Shown here: piece by piece, positions 32,896-44,269 of the stretch | Numbering within the stretch: position 1 is the first letter of the stretch | How the letters are laid out: each line of letters begins with the position of its first letter | NCBI GenBank assembly: GCA_016214035.1 | Contig: JACRPF010000022.1 | Location: forward strand, 230,611-294,610 | DNA from: Spirochaetota bacterium | GTDB taxonomy: Bacteria > Spirochaetota > Brachyspiria > Brachyspirales > JACRPF01 | DNA: 64,000 nt | Direction: 5' to 3' | Notes under the pieces: model-generated | What the model was told of the DNA's origin: nothing | Databases searched by the model: none | The model's input: the letters and a program-made list of their open reading frames with translations, nothing else | Translations under genes and position numbers: made by a program

Positions 32896-34146
32896 ATGAC
32901 AACGATAGCATATCTGCATGCCGGGATGGAATTCGAATACTATCTCGGTTCTCATATCTACAGCGAAATTTACCGCGGCATCATCGACGGCTGCCGTGAC
33001 CGCGGCGTTCGCTGTGATTTCTTCGATGCACGAACCCCAATTGCCGCATGGCTTCGCACGAAACGCTTTCGCGAGTATGACGGCATCATCGGAACCGTGC
33101 CGACGGCGCTTTCCGCGGCCGCAGCAGCATGGCGCGCGCTTGAACGGAGACACCCGTGCGTGAACATGATGATCGCATCAAAAACGCCGCAGGGCAATTT
33201 CGCGGGAACCGACGACGCATCCGGCATGCGGCTCATCATGGAACATCTGACGCGCGAAGGGCATGAACGCATCGGCTATTTCGGTATCGCCGATGAGCGT
33301 TATTCGCGGGAACGATTCCGCGGCTACTGCGAGTTCATGCTTGAGAAAAAAATGCCGCTCCGGCAGGAATGGGTGCACGGCTTCAGCATCACCACGGGGA
33401 AACCGGTGCGCCCCCTTGCGCAGACGCTGTTCTATGCCGGCCGTCCGGATCCGGCATTTGAGCGCGCCGTCAAAATACACTGTGAACGGTTTCTTTCCAT
33501 GAAGGAGCTGCCGACCGCCGTCGTTTTCGAGACGGACCTTGCCGCACTCATGTTCACCTCGGCTGCGCTGGTACGCGGTATGCGCATACCCGGGGACATA
33601 GCCGTCGCCGGGTATGATAACAATAAGATTATGTACCCCGGCTCGGGACGCGTTCAGCTTACCACGGTGGAACAGGATTTCTATACGGTCGGTAAAGCGG
33701 GAGTGGCGCTGCTCGACGAAGTGATCAGGGACAAACAGCAGAAAAGCAAATCGGTGCTGATTCCGCCGCGGCTTATCGTGCGTGAATCATCGCTCAGGCG
33801 ATCGCTCAAGCGCCCGAGAGCGGACGCCGTTTTCAGCGAAAAAGTGAGCGCCTATATCGCCGGGCATTACGGTGATGATAACCTGTCGCATGCGCTTTCC
33901 GCCATGCTCGGGATGAACCACAAATATTTTTTCGAGAAATTCGCGGCCGTTTTCGGCGTATATTACGTGGATTATGTCAATGACATACGGCTTGATAAAG
34001 CGGCTGAACGATTGCGCACCACCGGCGATGATATCGTCGGTATTCTCATCGATATGGGTTTCGGCACGCATCAGAATTTCACGCGTCTATTCAAGCGCAA
34101 ATTCGGCGTCACCGCGCTTCGCTACCGCAAACAGCACACCGGCTGA
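32896..34146 (+). CDS. XylR-like transcriptional regulator (LacI-type sensor + AraC DNA-binding domain)
   Basis: 416 residues if started at ATG 32896 (MTTIAYLHAGMEFEYYLG), the position where similarity to the sister proteins begins; 32869 is an alternative. Sensor features: YDGIIGTVPTAL, NFAGTDDASGMRLIMEHLTREGHERIGYFG, VVFETDLAALMF, IAVAGYDNNKIMYP. AraC domain: LGMNHKYFFEKFAAVFG and DMGFGTHQNFTRLFKRKFGVTALRYR. It lies 100 bases upstream of a promoter with an internal palindrome that serves the next two genes, its likely target. Confidence 0.88.
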   Translation: MTTIAYLHAGMEFEYYLGSHIYSEIYRGIIDGCRDRGVRCDFFDARTPIAAWLRTKRFREYDGIIGTVPTALSAAAAAWRALERRHPCVNMMIASKTPQGNFAGTDDASGMRLIMEHLTREGHERIGYFGIADERYSRERFRGYCEFMLEKKMPLRQEWVHGFSITTGKPVRPLAQTLFYAGRPDPAFERAVKIHCERFLSMKELPTAVVFETDLAALMFTSAALVRGMRIPGDIAVAGYDNNKIMYPGSGRVQLTTVEQDFYTVGKAGVALLDEVIRDKQQKSKSVLIPPRLIVRESSLRRSLKRPRADAVFSEKVSAYIAGHYGDDNLSHALSAMLGMNHKYFFEKFAAVFGVYYVDYVNDIRLDKAAERLRTTGDDIVGILIDMGFGTHQNFTRLFKRKFGVTALRYRKQHTG

Positions 34147-34177
34147 AAAATTTACATTGCGTATCTGGAAATCGTTG

Positions 34178-34206
34178 TTGCGCGTCTGCGGTATCCGCAG
34201 TATACT
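34178..34206 (+). promoter_or_regulatory. Promoter with a palindromic operator in its spacer
   Basis: TTGCGC (34178-34183), 17 bases, TATACT (34201-34206). The spacer holds a perfect palindrome CTGCGG-TAT-CCGCAG at 34186-34200, and its right half GTATCCGCAG recurs at 34227-34236 just before the ribosome-binding site. A regulator bound here would block RNA polymerase; the XylR-like protein encoded immediately upstream is the obvious candidate. Confidence 0.6.
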
Positions 34207-34246
34207 GATACTGTTATTACAACGCGTATCCGCAGAGGAGCAGCGT

Positions 34247-35548
34247 ATGAACATTCGAAACATCATTCTCGGTTTTCTATGCATTACGGCCTTCGCATAT
34301 TCCCAGACGGCGCGGCATCTTTTCCCCGGCAACGCGCTTGAAGCTGCGGCGGCGGTAGGCGCTGACGGGAAAATGAAAATGATCGACATTGCCGGACAGC
34401 CGTTTCCGAAAGCGATGGCCGTATCGGTCGCGGCAAAAACGAAAAACCCCTGGGATATGCAGTGCATGATACCCAGCATCGATGCTGTTACGGCGGGCGA
34501 AAAACTTACGCTCACAGTGTCGCTGCGTGCGGCAAGCGGGAACGGGTATATTGTCATCAAACTCCAGGACGACAAGAACATGGCGCTCATCCGGCAGGAC
34601 GTAAAGTTTGACGGTGCCTGGAAAGTGTTCACCTTTACCACGAACGCTCCGGCGAATCATCCGAAAGGCGGCCTCACGCTCGCGTTTTTTCTCGGGATGC
34701 AGCAGCAGGAAATCGAGATAGGCGGCATATCACTTGTTGCCGGCGCCGGTGACGCGGCCGCTCCCGCAGTTACAGCACCCGCGCCCGCAGCACCGACAGA
34801 AGCAATATCACTTCCGCCGCTCGGGGACATAGCGTACCGCCGTTTTGTCATGTTCAAGTTCGATGATTTCAAACCCGCCGGGAATAAAACGGTGTTTCAT
34901 GCGCGCTTCCGCCGTGTCGTCGATCACGCGCTTTCAAATAACATGCATGTGAGCTTCGGCATCATCTGCAATTCGCTTGAAGCCGATGACGAGCCGTTCA
35001 TGAACTGGGCGAAATCGAATTCCGTTGACAACGGCGGCAGTTTCGAATTCTGGCATCACGGTTATACGCACGGTATGGGATTCACGCTTGACGGCGCAAA
35101 GATGAGCGCCGAGTTTAGCGGTCCTCCCTATGAATACCAGTCATCCAATTTTTCGCGGGCGATGAAGGTATATAATGAAAAGACGGGATTGACGTTCCAT
35201 ACATTCGGTTCCGCCGGGAATGCAACTGACACTACTGGTGTCAAAGTCCTTGAAGAGAATCCCGATATCAAAGTGTGGCTTTACGGCGACACCAAGGCAA
35301 AATCGTCGAAGCTCGTGCTCGGCAGAACGGCGAACCTCGAATATGCCGTGGGCAAAGTGGCGACGGATAAATTTATAAAAAATTATCAGTGGCAGCGGAC
35401 GAACGAATATTTCGTGCTGCAGGGACATCCCGCCATGTGGACCGACGAGTCGTGGGCGGAATACACGCGCATCGTCGAAGTGCTGAAGACCGATAAGTTC
35501 GAGTTTGTTACGCCGTATGAATTCTATAGTTTTAAACAGCAAAAATAA
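34247..35548 (+). CDS. Secreted polysaccharide deacetylase-like protein with N-terminal binding module
   Basis: 433 residues from ATG 34247 (GAGGAG six bases upstream). Signal peptide to about AYSQ (19). Residues 20-170 form a beta-sandwich module closely related to the N-terminal module of the next protein. A Pro/Ala linker follows (about 172-192), then a NodB-like deacetylase barrel starting RRFVMFKFDDF (metal Asp pair) with FEFWHHGYTHG supplying the two metal histidines. Likely removes acetyl groups from a polysaccharide outside the cell. It ends 13 bases before the large glycosidase gene: same operon. Confidence 0.8.
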   Translation: MNIRNIILGFLCITAFAYSQTARHLFPGNALEAAAAVGADGKMKMIDIAGQPFPKAMAVSVAAKTKNPWDMQCMIPSIDAVTAGEKLTLTVSLRAASGNGYIVIKLQDDKNMALIRQDVKFDGAWKVFTFTTNAPANHPKGGLTLAFFLGMQQQEIEIGGISLVAGAGDAAAPAVTAPAPAAPTEAISLPPLGDIAYRRFVMFKFDDFKPAGNKTVFHARFRRVVDHALSNNMHVSFGIICNSLEADDEPFMNWAKSNSVDNGGSFEFWHHGYTHGMGFTLDGAKMSAEFSGPPYEYQSSNFSRAMKVYNEKTGLTFHTFGSAGNATDTTGVKVLEENPDIKVWLYGDTKAKSSKLVLGRTANLEYAVGKVATDKFIKNYQWQRTNEYFVLQGHPAMWTDESWAEYTRIVEVLKTDKFEFVTPYEFYSFKQQK

Positions 35549-35561
35549 CGAGGAGCTTTTC

Positions 35562-38500
35562 ATGGATCACATCGCACGCATCATCGCAGTACTGTCTCTG
35601 TTCGTCATGTTCACCGCAGGTACGCTCATGGCGGCGCTTTCCGGCGCGGAAATACAGGGCACCATGCCCGAGCCGAATGACAAGTTCTCGCTCATCTCTG
35701 TGACCGGCAGACCGTACGCCAAGGCGCTCTTTGCCGCTGTCGCCGAGAAGTCGAAGAATGTCTGGGACATTCAGGCGATGGTGCCCGTCAACGGCGCTGT
35801 GGCAGAAGGCGACACGATCGCCATCGTGCTCGATGCGCGGGTCCGCAGCGGCGAGGGACTGTTCAGGCTCAAGATGCAGGACGGCAAGTACAATACCGTC
35901 ATCACCGGTGATGTGAAATGCGGTACGGAATGGAAACAGCATATAACCGCGGATACCGTTAAAGGAAGCTATGCGAACGGCGAACTGTCGCTCGCGATAT
36001 TTCTCGGTCTCGCGAAACAGGAACTCGAGATCGGCGGCATACGTATCATCAATCTGGGAAAGAACGTGAAACCCGGCGACATCACGGCCGAAGCGCTGGC
36101 AGCGGCGTCGATAAAGAAAAAAGATGAAGCCGCGGCGCTCAAGGCCATGGATATGCCGCCCGCGTACAGCAAATGGGGCAATACGCTCGATTTCCCCGCG
36201 AAGGAAAGCGCTCTTTCAATGCGGTATCTGAACGATATTGACATCGACAAGAACGGCTTTGTTTTCATCAAGAACGCGCAATTCCACACCAAGGCCGGAC
36301 GCGTTCGCTTCATCGGCTTGAACCTCACATTCGATTCCATGTTCCCCTCGCATGAGCAGGCGGAAAAGGTCGCATCGCATCTCTCCGGTCTCGGCGTCAA
36401 CGCGGTGCGCATCCATCACATCGACAACCGGCACATCTGGGGCAAGAACGCGGGCACGTATGACAAATTCGACGACGACATGCTCGATAAGATGGATTAC
36501 CTTGTGTATCAGCTCAAGAAGAACGGCATTTATGTGAACCTTAATCTGCATGTGTCGTGGAATTATCCGAGCACGAAAAACGTCGATTACAAAGCGGTGA
36601 TCGCCGGCAACCCGAGCTTCAAGTACGGCAAGGGACTCGATAACTTCATGCCCGAGCTCATCGACATGCAGAAAAAATATGCGACCGACATACTCAATCA
36701 TGTCAACCCCTACACCAAGCTTGCGTTCAAGGACGACCCGGTTATGGCGATGACTGAGATCAACAACGAGAACGCGTTCTTCCGGTTCGTGTATGCAAGC
36801 AGCCAGATGGATGCGCTGCCGGATGCGTTCAAAGCAGTACTGCGCGAAAAATGGCAGGCATATCTCACCGACAAATATAAAGATTTCACGGCGGTAGCGG
36901 CCTCGTGGGCGAAAGGCATACCGAATGCGCAGCGCACGCCTGTCGAAGGTGTCATGCCGTTTACAGCTGAGAACAACTGGCGTACGGAGATCGTCAACCC
37001 CATGCACGGCACCATGACGTTTACCGGAAACACCATTGAAGTCACGTCGAAAAGCGACGACCGCACATCGTTCTTTCAGCTCATGAAAACGGGGATTACG
37101 TTCGCAAAAAACGAGCATTATACCATCATCATCGAGGCGAAAGGCAAAAAGGGATCGATCATCGGCGTGAATACGATGTTCGACCGCGCGCCGTGGACCG
37201 GACTCGGTCTGTCGACATCCATTCCGCTCACGTCCGACGACTACCGCGAATACGCCGTGGGATTCAAGGCAAAGGAGGACGCCGACGCATGCGGACGGGT
37301 GACGTTCAGACAGTTCACCGGCGGCGACAAATTCAGCATACGCTCCGTACGCGTTGAAAAAGGGCAGTATGTTGAGCAGGCGCTCACGAAGGAAAAGAGT
37401 ATTGCGGACATCACGCTGCCGAGCCAGGGAAGGCTCAGCGTCATGCCGCCCGCCTTCCGCACCGATTTCATCACCTTCATCCATGATATGGAACAATCGT
37501 ATTGGAAGGAGATGATGACGTTCGTGAAAGGTCTCGGCGTGAAAGTGCCGGTCACCGGAACGCAGCTCGATTACAGCTACATCGACACCGCGTACTGCTA
37601 TGATTATCTCGACCGCCACGCATACTGGAAGCATCCGCATTTTCCCGCGCGTCCGTGGGACGGCAACAACTATTATGTGCAGAACGTGTCCATGCTGGGC
37701 AGCCCCCAGAATACGCTCACCACGGCGGTCGTCTGCGACCGGGTGAAGGGCATGCCGTACACCACAAGCGAATACGACCATCCGTATCCCAACGAATACT
37801 GCGCGGAAAGCGCACCGTTCATGGCTGCGGCCGCGGCATTGCACGACCACGACGGTTTCTTCTTCTTCGATTTCGGTTCGACATCGGGGACCATCGGTTA
37901 TTTCGATTACTACAACAATTTCGCGAAAAAGCATCTCTTCCCGTTCGCCGCTGCGATATTCCGCACGGGCAACGTGGCGCCGCTTGCCAATGACATCACG
38001 CTCACCATCAGCAAAGAAAACATGCTCAGTGACGCGCTCTCGGGCATCGCCAATCCGTTCTCGCGGATATTCCCCGTGCCGCTCATCACCGGCGGACGCG
38101 TATCGATACGCGTGGGCGAGAACCCCCGTACACCGGCCGAGGAAATAGCCGCACAGACGCTCTCGCCGGAGTCACGCGCGCAGTGGGTCTGTTCAACGAA
38201 CGACTACAAGGAGAGTTTTTTCAAACTCGACGAGAAGCATGCGAAACTCCTCATGGCGTTCGCGAAAGGCGACGAGACATACTCGTTCTCGGGCATGTCG
38301 CTCGCGAAGGTGACATCGCCGGGCGGGAACTTCATATTCTCCGCGTTCAACAAGAGCGGCGTCATCGGCGCCCGCGGGACGTACATTATCACGCTTGCCA
38401 GCCGCAACCGCTACGAGAACGTGGAATATCTTGAGTATACGAAGCGCGAACCGCTGCCCCCCGGGGATAATCACGGCGCGAAGGTCATGGCGAAATCACG

Positions 38501-38708
38501 TTCACGGGACAATGTGGAATATGTGGAATGCTTCGGCGCGTCGATATCGATCGATCTGAAAGGCGTTCCTGAAAGCGTTGTCGCATATTCGATAGACAAT
38601 ACCGGTATGAAGGCGACCGATGTTCCCGTGACGAAACAGGGAAAGACCGTCTCGTTCAACGCCGACAGAAAATACGGCACTATCGTCTACGTGCTTGAGG
38701 TAAAATAG
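35562..38708 (+). CDS. Large secreted TIM-barrel glycoside hydrolase (GH5/GH-A-like)
   Basis: 1,048 residues from ATG 35562 (GAGGAG upstream). Signal peptide to about LMAA (24), then a module paralogous to the deacetylase's N-domain (25-170). The catalytic barrel starts near 240 (RVRFIGLNLTFDSMFPSHEQ), with LGVNAVRIHHIDN, YVNLNLHVSWN, AMTEINNENAFF (candidate acid/base Glu), an inserted beta module around 490-600, and YTTSEYDHPYPNEY (candidate nucleophile Glu). The C-terminal 200 residues are beta domains. Overall a retaining clan A glycosidase; the exact family and substrate are not readable. Acts with the co-transcribed deacetylase. Confidence 0.78.
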   Translation: MDHIARIIAVLSLFVMFTAGTLMAALSGAEIQGTMPEPNDKFSLISVTGRPYAKALFAAVAEKSKNVWDIQAMVPVNGAVAEGDTIAIVLDARVRSGEGLFRLKMQDGKYNTVITGDVKCGTEWKQHITADTVKGSYANGELSLAIFLGLAKQELEIGGIRIINLGKNVKPGDITAEALAAASIKKKDEAAALKAMDMPPAYSKWGNTLDFPAKESALSMRYLNDIDIDKNGFVFIKNAQFHTKAGRVRFIGLNLTFDSMFPSHEQAEKVASHLSGLGVNAVRIHHIDNRHIWGKNAGTYDKFDDDMLDKMDYLVYQLKKNGIYVNLNLHVSWNYPSTKNVDYKAVIAGNPSFKYGKGLDNFMPELIDMQKKYATDILNHVNPYTKLAFKDDPVMAMTEINNENAFFRFVYASSQMDALPDAFKAVLREKWQAYLTDKYKDFTAVAASWAKGIPNAQRTPVEGVMPFTAENNWRTEIVNPMHGTMTFTGNTIEVTSKSDDRTSFFQLMKTGITFAKNEHYTIIIEAKGKKGSIIGVNTMFDRAPWTGLGLSTSIPLTSDDYREYAVGFKAKEDADACGRVTFRQFTGGDKFSIRSVRVEKGQYVEQALTKEKSIADITLPSQGRLSVMPPAFRTDFITFIHDMEQSYWKEMMTFVKGLGVKVPVTGTQLDYSYIDTAYCYDYLDRHAYWKHPHFPARPWDGNNYYVQNVSMLGSPQNTLTTAVVCDRVKGMPYTTSEYDHPYPNEYCAESAPFMAAAAALHDHDGFFFFDFGSTSGTIGYFDYYNNFAKKHLFPFAAAIFRTGNVAPLANDITLTISKENMLSDALSGIANPFSRIFPVPLITGGRVSIRVGENPRTPAEEIAAQTLSPESRAQWVCSTNDYKESFFKLDEKHAKLLMAFAKGDETYSFSGMSLAKVTSPGGNFIFSAFNKSGVIGARGTYIITLASRNRYENVEYLEYTKREPLPPGDNHGAKVMAKSRSRDNVEYVECFGASISIDLKGVPESVVAYSIDNTGMKATDVPVTKQGKTVSFNADRKYGTIVYVLEVK

Positions 38709-38714
38709 GACCGA

Positions 38715-40772
<2,058 letters not shown>

Positions 40773-40858
40773 TCAGTGCAGCCGTTCATTCATTGATCGC
40801 AGTATAGCATCATCCACTGGTCCCGTCAATCAGTATTCCGGACAATCCCGCGCCAGAC

Positions 40859-40886
40859 TTGACGTGATACACCGTCAGCGTATACT
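40859..40886 (+). promoter_or_regulatory. Promoter for the double-FAD oxidoreductase gene
   Basis: TTGACG (40859-40864), 16 bases, TATACT (40881-40886), 35 bases before the ATG at 40922. Confidence 0.6.
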
Positions 40887-40921
40887 CGGCAGTACGTACC
40901 GATGTCTGCCGGAGTCATTCC

Positions 40922-43882
40922 ATGAAAAAAAAAGCAACGCCTGATGTTCTGATCATCGGAGGCGGCATTATCGGCTGCATGACCGCAGTTGCCGTAAAGA
41001 AACGCGGTTTGGATCCGCTTATCATTGAAAAACGTTCATATCTGGGGAGCGAAGTAGCGGCGTTCAATCACACGTTTGTGGGTTGCGAGTCAGACGACGC
41101 GTCATTGCGCCGGATACCGGATCCGTTCAAGGAACTGTTCCTCCAGCACGGCGGTAATGAGCTTGTGGTGCCGGAAGGTCTCATCCGTCAGCAGCTCATG
41201 AAGATCATCGAAGCACACTCTATACCCGTATTGTTTGAAGCGGAAGTCGTCGCCGTTTCACATGCATCGAAAAAAATAACGGGACTTATGATCGCCTGTC
41301 CGGCGGGTCTTGCATGGGTTCCCGGTAATGCGGTGATCGATGCGACCGAACAGTTGAACGTGCTGCGCATGCTTAACGACATACCGCACATCGCTGCGGG
41401 TGCGGCTGTGACACATTCGGTATTTGAAATGGAAATGCCGGGAAAGGTCGATTCTGTAATAGCGGCGGTCGACACAGCACTGGTCGAGCGGATCGCTGCG
41501 GACAACGGACTAACGAAGGGAAGCATCCGTTTGCATACAACACAGCGTGCCGACACCGTTGTCATTGAGTACGCGTTCGCCGCTGTCTCAACCGGTGCAT
41601 ATTTTGAAACACGAAGCATGCTGGACGCACAGGCCCGGAACAGATCCGTAGATCTTGCCGCATATCTGCGCGCGAATATTCCGGTGTTCAAAGATGCGCG
41701 TCTTACCCATATCGCACATGAAGCGCATATATCGGATTCAATTGCCGGCGTACAGTCGCCGTACAAAAATGCAGTCGCTGCACCGCTTCTGCCGTGGGGG
41801 TTTTCACTCAAAACTGTTGCCGACAATGCTGCTGCAATCCAGTATATCATCGCAGGTCTCACGCCCCTGTCCCGCACAAATAATGATACAGCGGAAATGC
41901 TCACCGGCCGGGGCTTTTCAGTTGAGACGGGGTCGCTCATGATGACGCCGTATGTCGACAGCGCATTGCCGGTACCGCTGCATACGCTCGCATGGACTCC
42001 CGCGCTCACACCCGCAGCAACGTTCTCATCCGATGTCTGCGTAGCCGGTATCGGTGCCGGGGGCGGCATGACGATGCTTGCGGCCGCTGAACACGGCTCT
42101 TCGGTCACTGCGCTCGAAGTGAACCGCGAACCGGGCGGCACATACACCGCCGGACGCGTGGTAGGATACTATGAGGGCTACAAAGGCGGTGTCAATGTTT
42201 TCGCTGCCGATGAAGCCGTCATCATGATGAAGCCGGCGATGAACAATCCCGGTCACGGCGGTTTGAGCCACAGCAATCTCCTTACACGGAAAGCGGGCGA
42301 ACACAATGTCCGTTTCTTTACCGGTACACGTGTGTGCGGTGTTCTGCGCGACAAAAATAACGTAACGGGAATAATTGCCGCCAACGAGGACGGACTTTTT
42401 GCGGTCAAGGCACGGGTGACGGTAGACACCACCGGTGACGCCGACCTCGCCGCGCTTGCCGGTGTACCGTATTCGATCGGGGATGCCCGTGACGGTATGA
42501 TGCAGTCCTACAGCATGTGGGGAACCGAGGTGTATCCCTGTCCCGATTTCAAGGCCAACCGTTTCCTCACCGACCCGGACATCATACGGCCCGATGTGTA
42601 TTCCGAACGCCTCAGAGCGGTATCGCTCGGTCATCGTGACAATTCGCCGTTTCATATATCGCCCATGTTCACCGTCCGCGAGGCGCGGAGGATCGCCGGC
42701 GAACATGCGCTTACCATGCGCGCCATTCTCGACAACACGCTCTATGACGACGTCATTGCCGTTGCAAGCACGTCGGCCGACAGCCATGCGCACACGTCGA
42801 ACGATCTGGCAAAGATAGGGACCATCGGTGCCGGTGAACCGCTCAAGGTGCGCATACCGTACGGATGCTTCATCCCGAAAGGCCTCGACGGCATGCTGGT
42901 CGCGGCGAAGGCGATATCCGGCGAACGTGATGCCACCTGCTTCTGCCGCATGAATGCCGACATCAAGAATGCCGGCTATGCGGTAGGTGCCGCGGCGGCG
43001 TTTGCCGCAGGCGCGGGATGCAACGTCCGTGATATCGATATGAAAGCACTGCAGCAGAAGCTGCGCGACAACGGTGTACTTCCCGCGTGGGCGTTCACTG
43101 CGGAGAATCGCACGACCGACCTGTCGAAAATCGATGACGGCGACCTTGTACAGCTCGATCGCATACTCAGGCTCGAGCCCTCGGAAGCCGTGGTGCCACT
43201 GGTGCGCCGTTATGCCAAGAGCGCGGCTGCGGCAGCCGATGTCTATTTTTCAGAAAAGACGCTCATTGCGACGGCGCTTGCATGGCACGGTTCGTCCGTC
43301 GGTGCCGATCACCTGTCATCGGTGCTGACGCAGGCCGTGGCGGAAGGCCGTCATGTGACACCGCCGCGATTGGGAGTGCTCCGGACATCGCTCATCAGCG
43401 GCGGACACGGACATGATGATCATTCCATCGTTAACCGTCTCATCGTCATGGCGGGAAAAAGCGGCGATGCGAAAAAGTTTGTAAAACCGCTTGCAGCTGT
43501 CATCACTGCGGTGCCGGGACTCGGCGTGATAATACCGAAACAGATGCCGTATGACCGGAACCGTAAGGATATCATCTCCGAGCCGTTCTACGCGCGTTTA
43601 CGGAACATAGCCTTCGCGGTAGACCATATTCCCTGCGCGGCGCTTTTGAAACCCATGGAAAAACTGCTTCACATCGACGGCATTACCGGATACGACACGC
43701 CGGTGGGGAGCGGCAGGTCTCCGCGGTATATGCTCGCGTATCTTGAACTCTGCCTGGCCGCCGCCGCGGCGAAATGCGGATCGCCGATAGGAATAAAGAT
43801 ACTCAGGCGGTACACCGGCGATACGCACTGTTTCATGCGGGATTACGCCCGTTCAGAGCTTGCGTCGATAAAAAAGCGTTAA
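40922..43882 (+). CDS. Large FAD-dependent oxidoreductase with two FAD-binding regions
   Basis: 986 residues, no signal. Two dinucleotide-binding folds are visible: VLIIGGGIIGCMTAVAVKKRG at the N-terminus (8-28) and VCVAGIGAGGGMTMLAAAEHG near 370 followed by EPGGTYTAGRV. Between and after, STGDAD-like VDTTGDADLAALAG and the closing FAD motif GMLVAAKAISGERDA suit the FAD_oxidored family. The last 250 residues are helical, HEAT-like. Proteins of this kind cluster with polysaccharide-degrading genes in many environmental bacteria. A sugar or polyol oxidation role is inference. Convergent genes none; flgJ-like gene follows on the same strand after 54 bases. Confidence 0.75.
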   Translation: MKKKATPDVLIIGGGIIGCMTAVAVKKRGLDPLIIEKRSYLGSEVAAFNHTFVGCESDDASLRRIPDPFKELFLQHGGNELVVPEGLIRQQLMKIIEAHSIPVLFEAEVVAVSHASKKITGLMIACPAGLAWVPGNAVIDATEQLNVLRMLNDIPHIAAGAAVTHSVFEMEMPGKVDSVIAAVDTALVERIAADNGLTKGSIRLHTTQRADTVVIEYAFAAVSTGAYFETRSMLDAQARNRSVDLAAYLRANIPVFKDARLTHIAHEAHISDSIAGVQSPYKNAVAAPLLPWGFSLKTVADNAAAIQYIIAGLTPLSRTNNDTAEMLTGRGFSVETGSLMMTPYVDSALPVPLHTLAWTPALTPAATFSSDVCVAGIGAGGGMTMLAAAEHGSSVTALEVNREPGGTYTAGRVVGYYEGYKGGVNVFAADEAVIMMKPAMNNPGHGGLSHSNLLTRKAGEHNVRFFTGTRVCGVLRDKNNVTGIIAANEDGLFAVKARVTVDTTGDADLAALAGVPYSIGDARDGMMQSYSMWGTEVYPCPDFKANRFLTDPDIIRPDVYSERLRAVSLGHRDNSPFHISPMFTVREARRIAGEHALTMRAILDNTLYDDVIAVASTSADSHAHTSNDLAKIGTIGAGEPLKVRIPYGCFIPKGLDGMLVAAKAISGERDATCFCRMNADIKNAGYAVGAAAAFAAGAGCNVRDIDMKALQQKLRDNGVLPAWAFTAENRTTDLSKIDDGDLVQLDRILRLEPSEAVVPLVRRYAKSAAAAADVYFSEKTLIATALAWHGSSVGADHLSSVLTQAVAEGRHVTPPRLGVLRTSLISGGHGHDDHSIVNRLIVMAGKSGDAKKFVKPLAAVITAVPGLGVIIPKQMPYDRNRKDIISEPFYARLRNIAFAVDHIPCAALLKPMEKLLHIDGITGYDTPVGSGRSPRYMLAYLELCLAAAAAKCGSPIGIKILRRYTGDTHCFMRDYARSELASIKKR

Positions 43883-43936
43883 TCACCGCCGTTTTTCTCC
43901 GATAATAGAGATACGAACTTTTACCGGAGCAGCAGC

Positions 43937-44263
43937 ATGATAAACGTGCAGAACACCCTTGTCGATAACCCCATGGAAAAAAGCGTCATGGACAGCGCAC
44001 AGCGCACGGCGTCGAAAGGCAACCCGCGCGGTGCGGAACGCGAACGGCTCAAAAAGGTCGCCGGTGAAATGGAATCGATATTCGTTAAAAAAATGCTCGA
44101 CGCGATGCGCGCATCGGTACATAAAGAGAAATTCATAGATGGCGGCATGGCCGAGGATATCTTTCAGGACATGCTGTACGACAAATACGCCGAGACCATG
44201 TCGAAGACGAAATCGTTCGGCATCGCGGATATGATCACCAAGCAGCTTGAGCGGTATATTTAG
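43937..44263 (+). CDS. flgJ: Flagellar rod-binding protein (FlgJ N-domain type)
   Basis: 108 residues. It matches the rod-binding domain: LKKVAGEMESIFVKKMLDAM, a conserved helix, and a C-terminal block DMLYDKYAETMSKTKSFGIADMI. The peptidoglycan hydrolase half of enterobacterial FlgJ is absent, as is usual in spirochaetes and many other phyla. It would help assemble the flagellar rod in the periplasm, and is the only flagellar gene in the window. A ribosome site GGAG lies about nine bases upstream. Confidence 0.85.
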   Translation: MINVQNTLVDNPMEKSVMDSAQRTASKGNPRGAERERLKKVAGEMESIFVKKMLDAMRASVHKEKFIDGGMAEDIFQDMLYDKYAETMSKTKSFGIADMITKQLERYI

Positions 44264-44269
44264 CCGCTG

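Noticed and set aside
33974..34246. Longer N-terminus for the deacetylase
   Set aside because: The extension lies inside the AraC domain of the previous gene; the start at 34247 has GAGGAG and opens a signal peptide.
36216..37934. 572-codon open frame antisense to the large glycosidase
   Set aside because: It is the mirror of a strongly supported gene with signal peptide, ribosome site and catalytic motifs; GC-rich codon positions keep the antisense frame open. The peptide has no recognisable domain.
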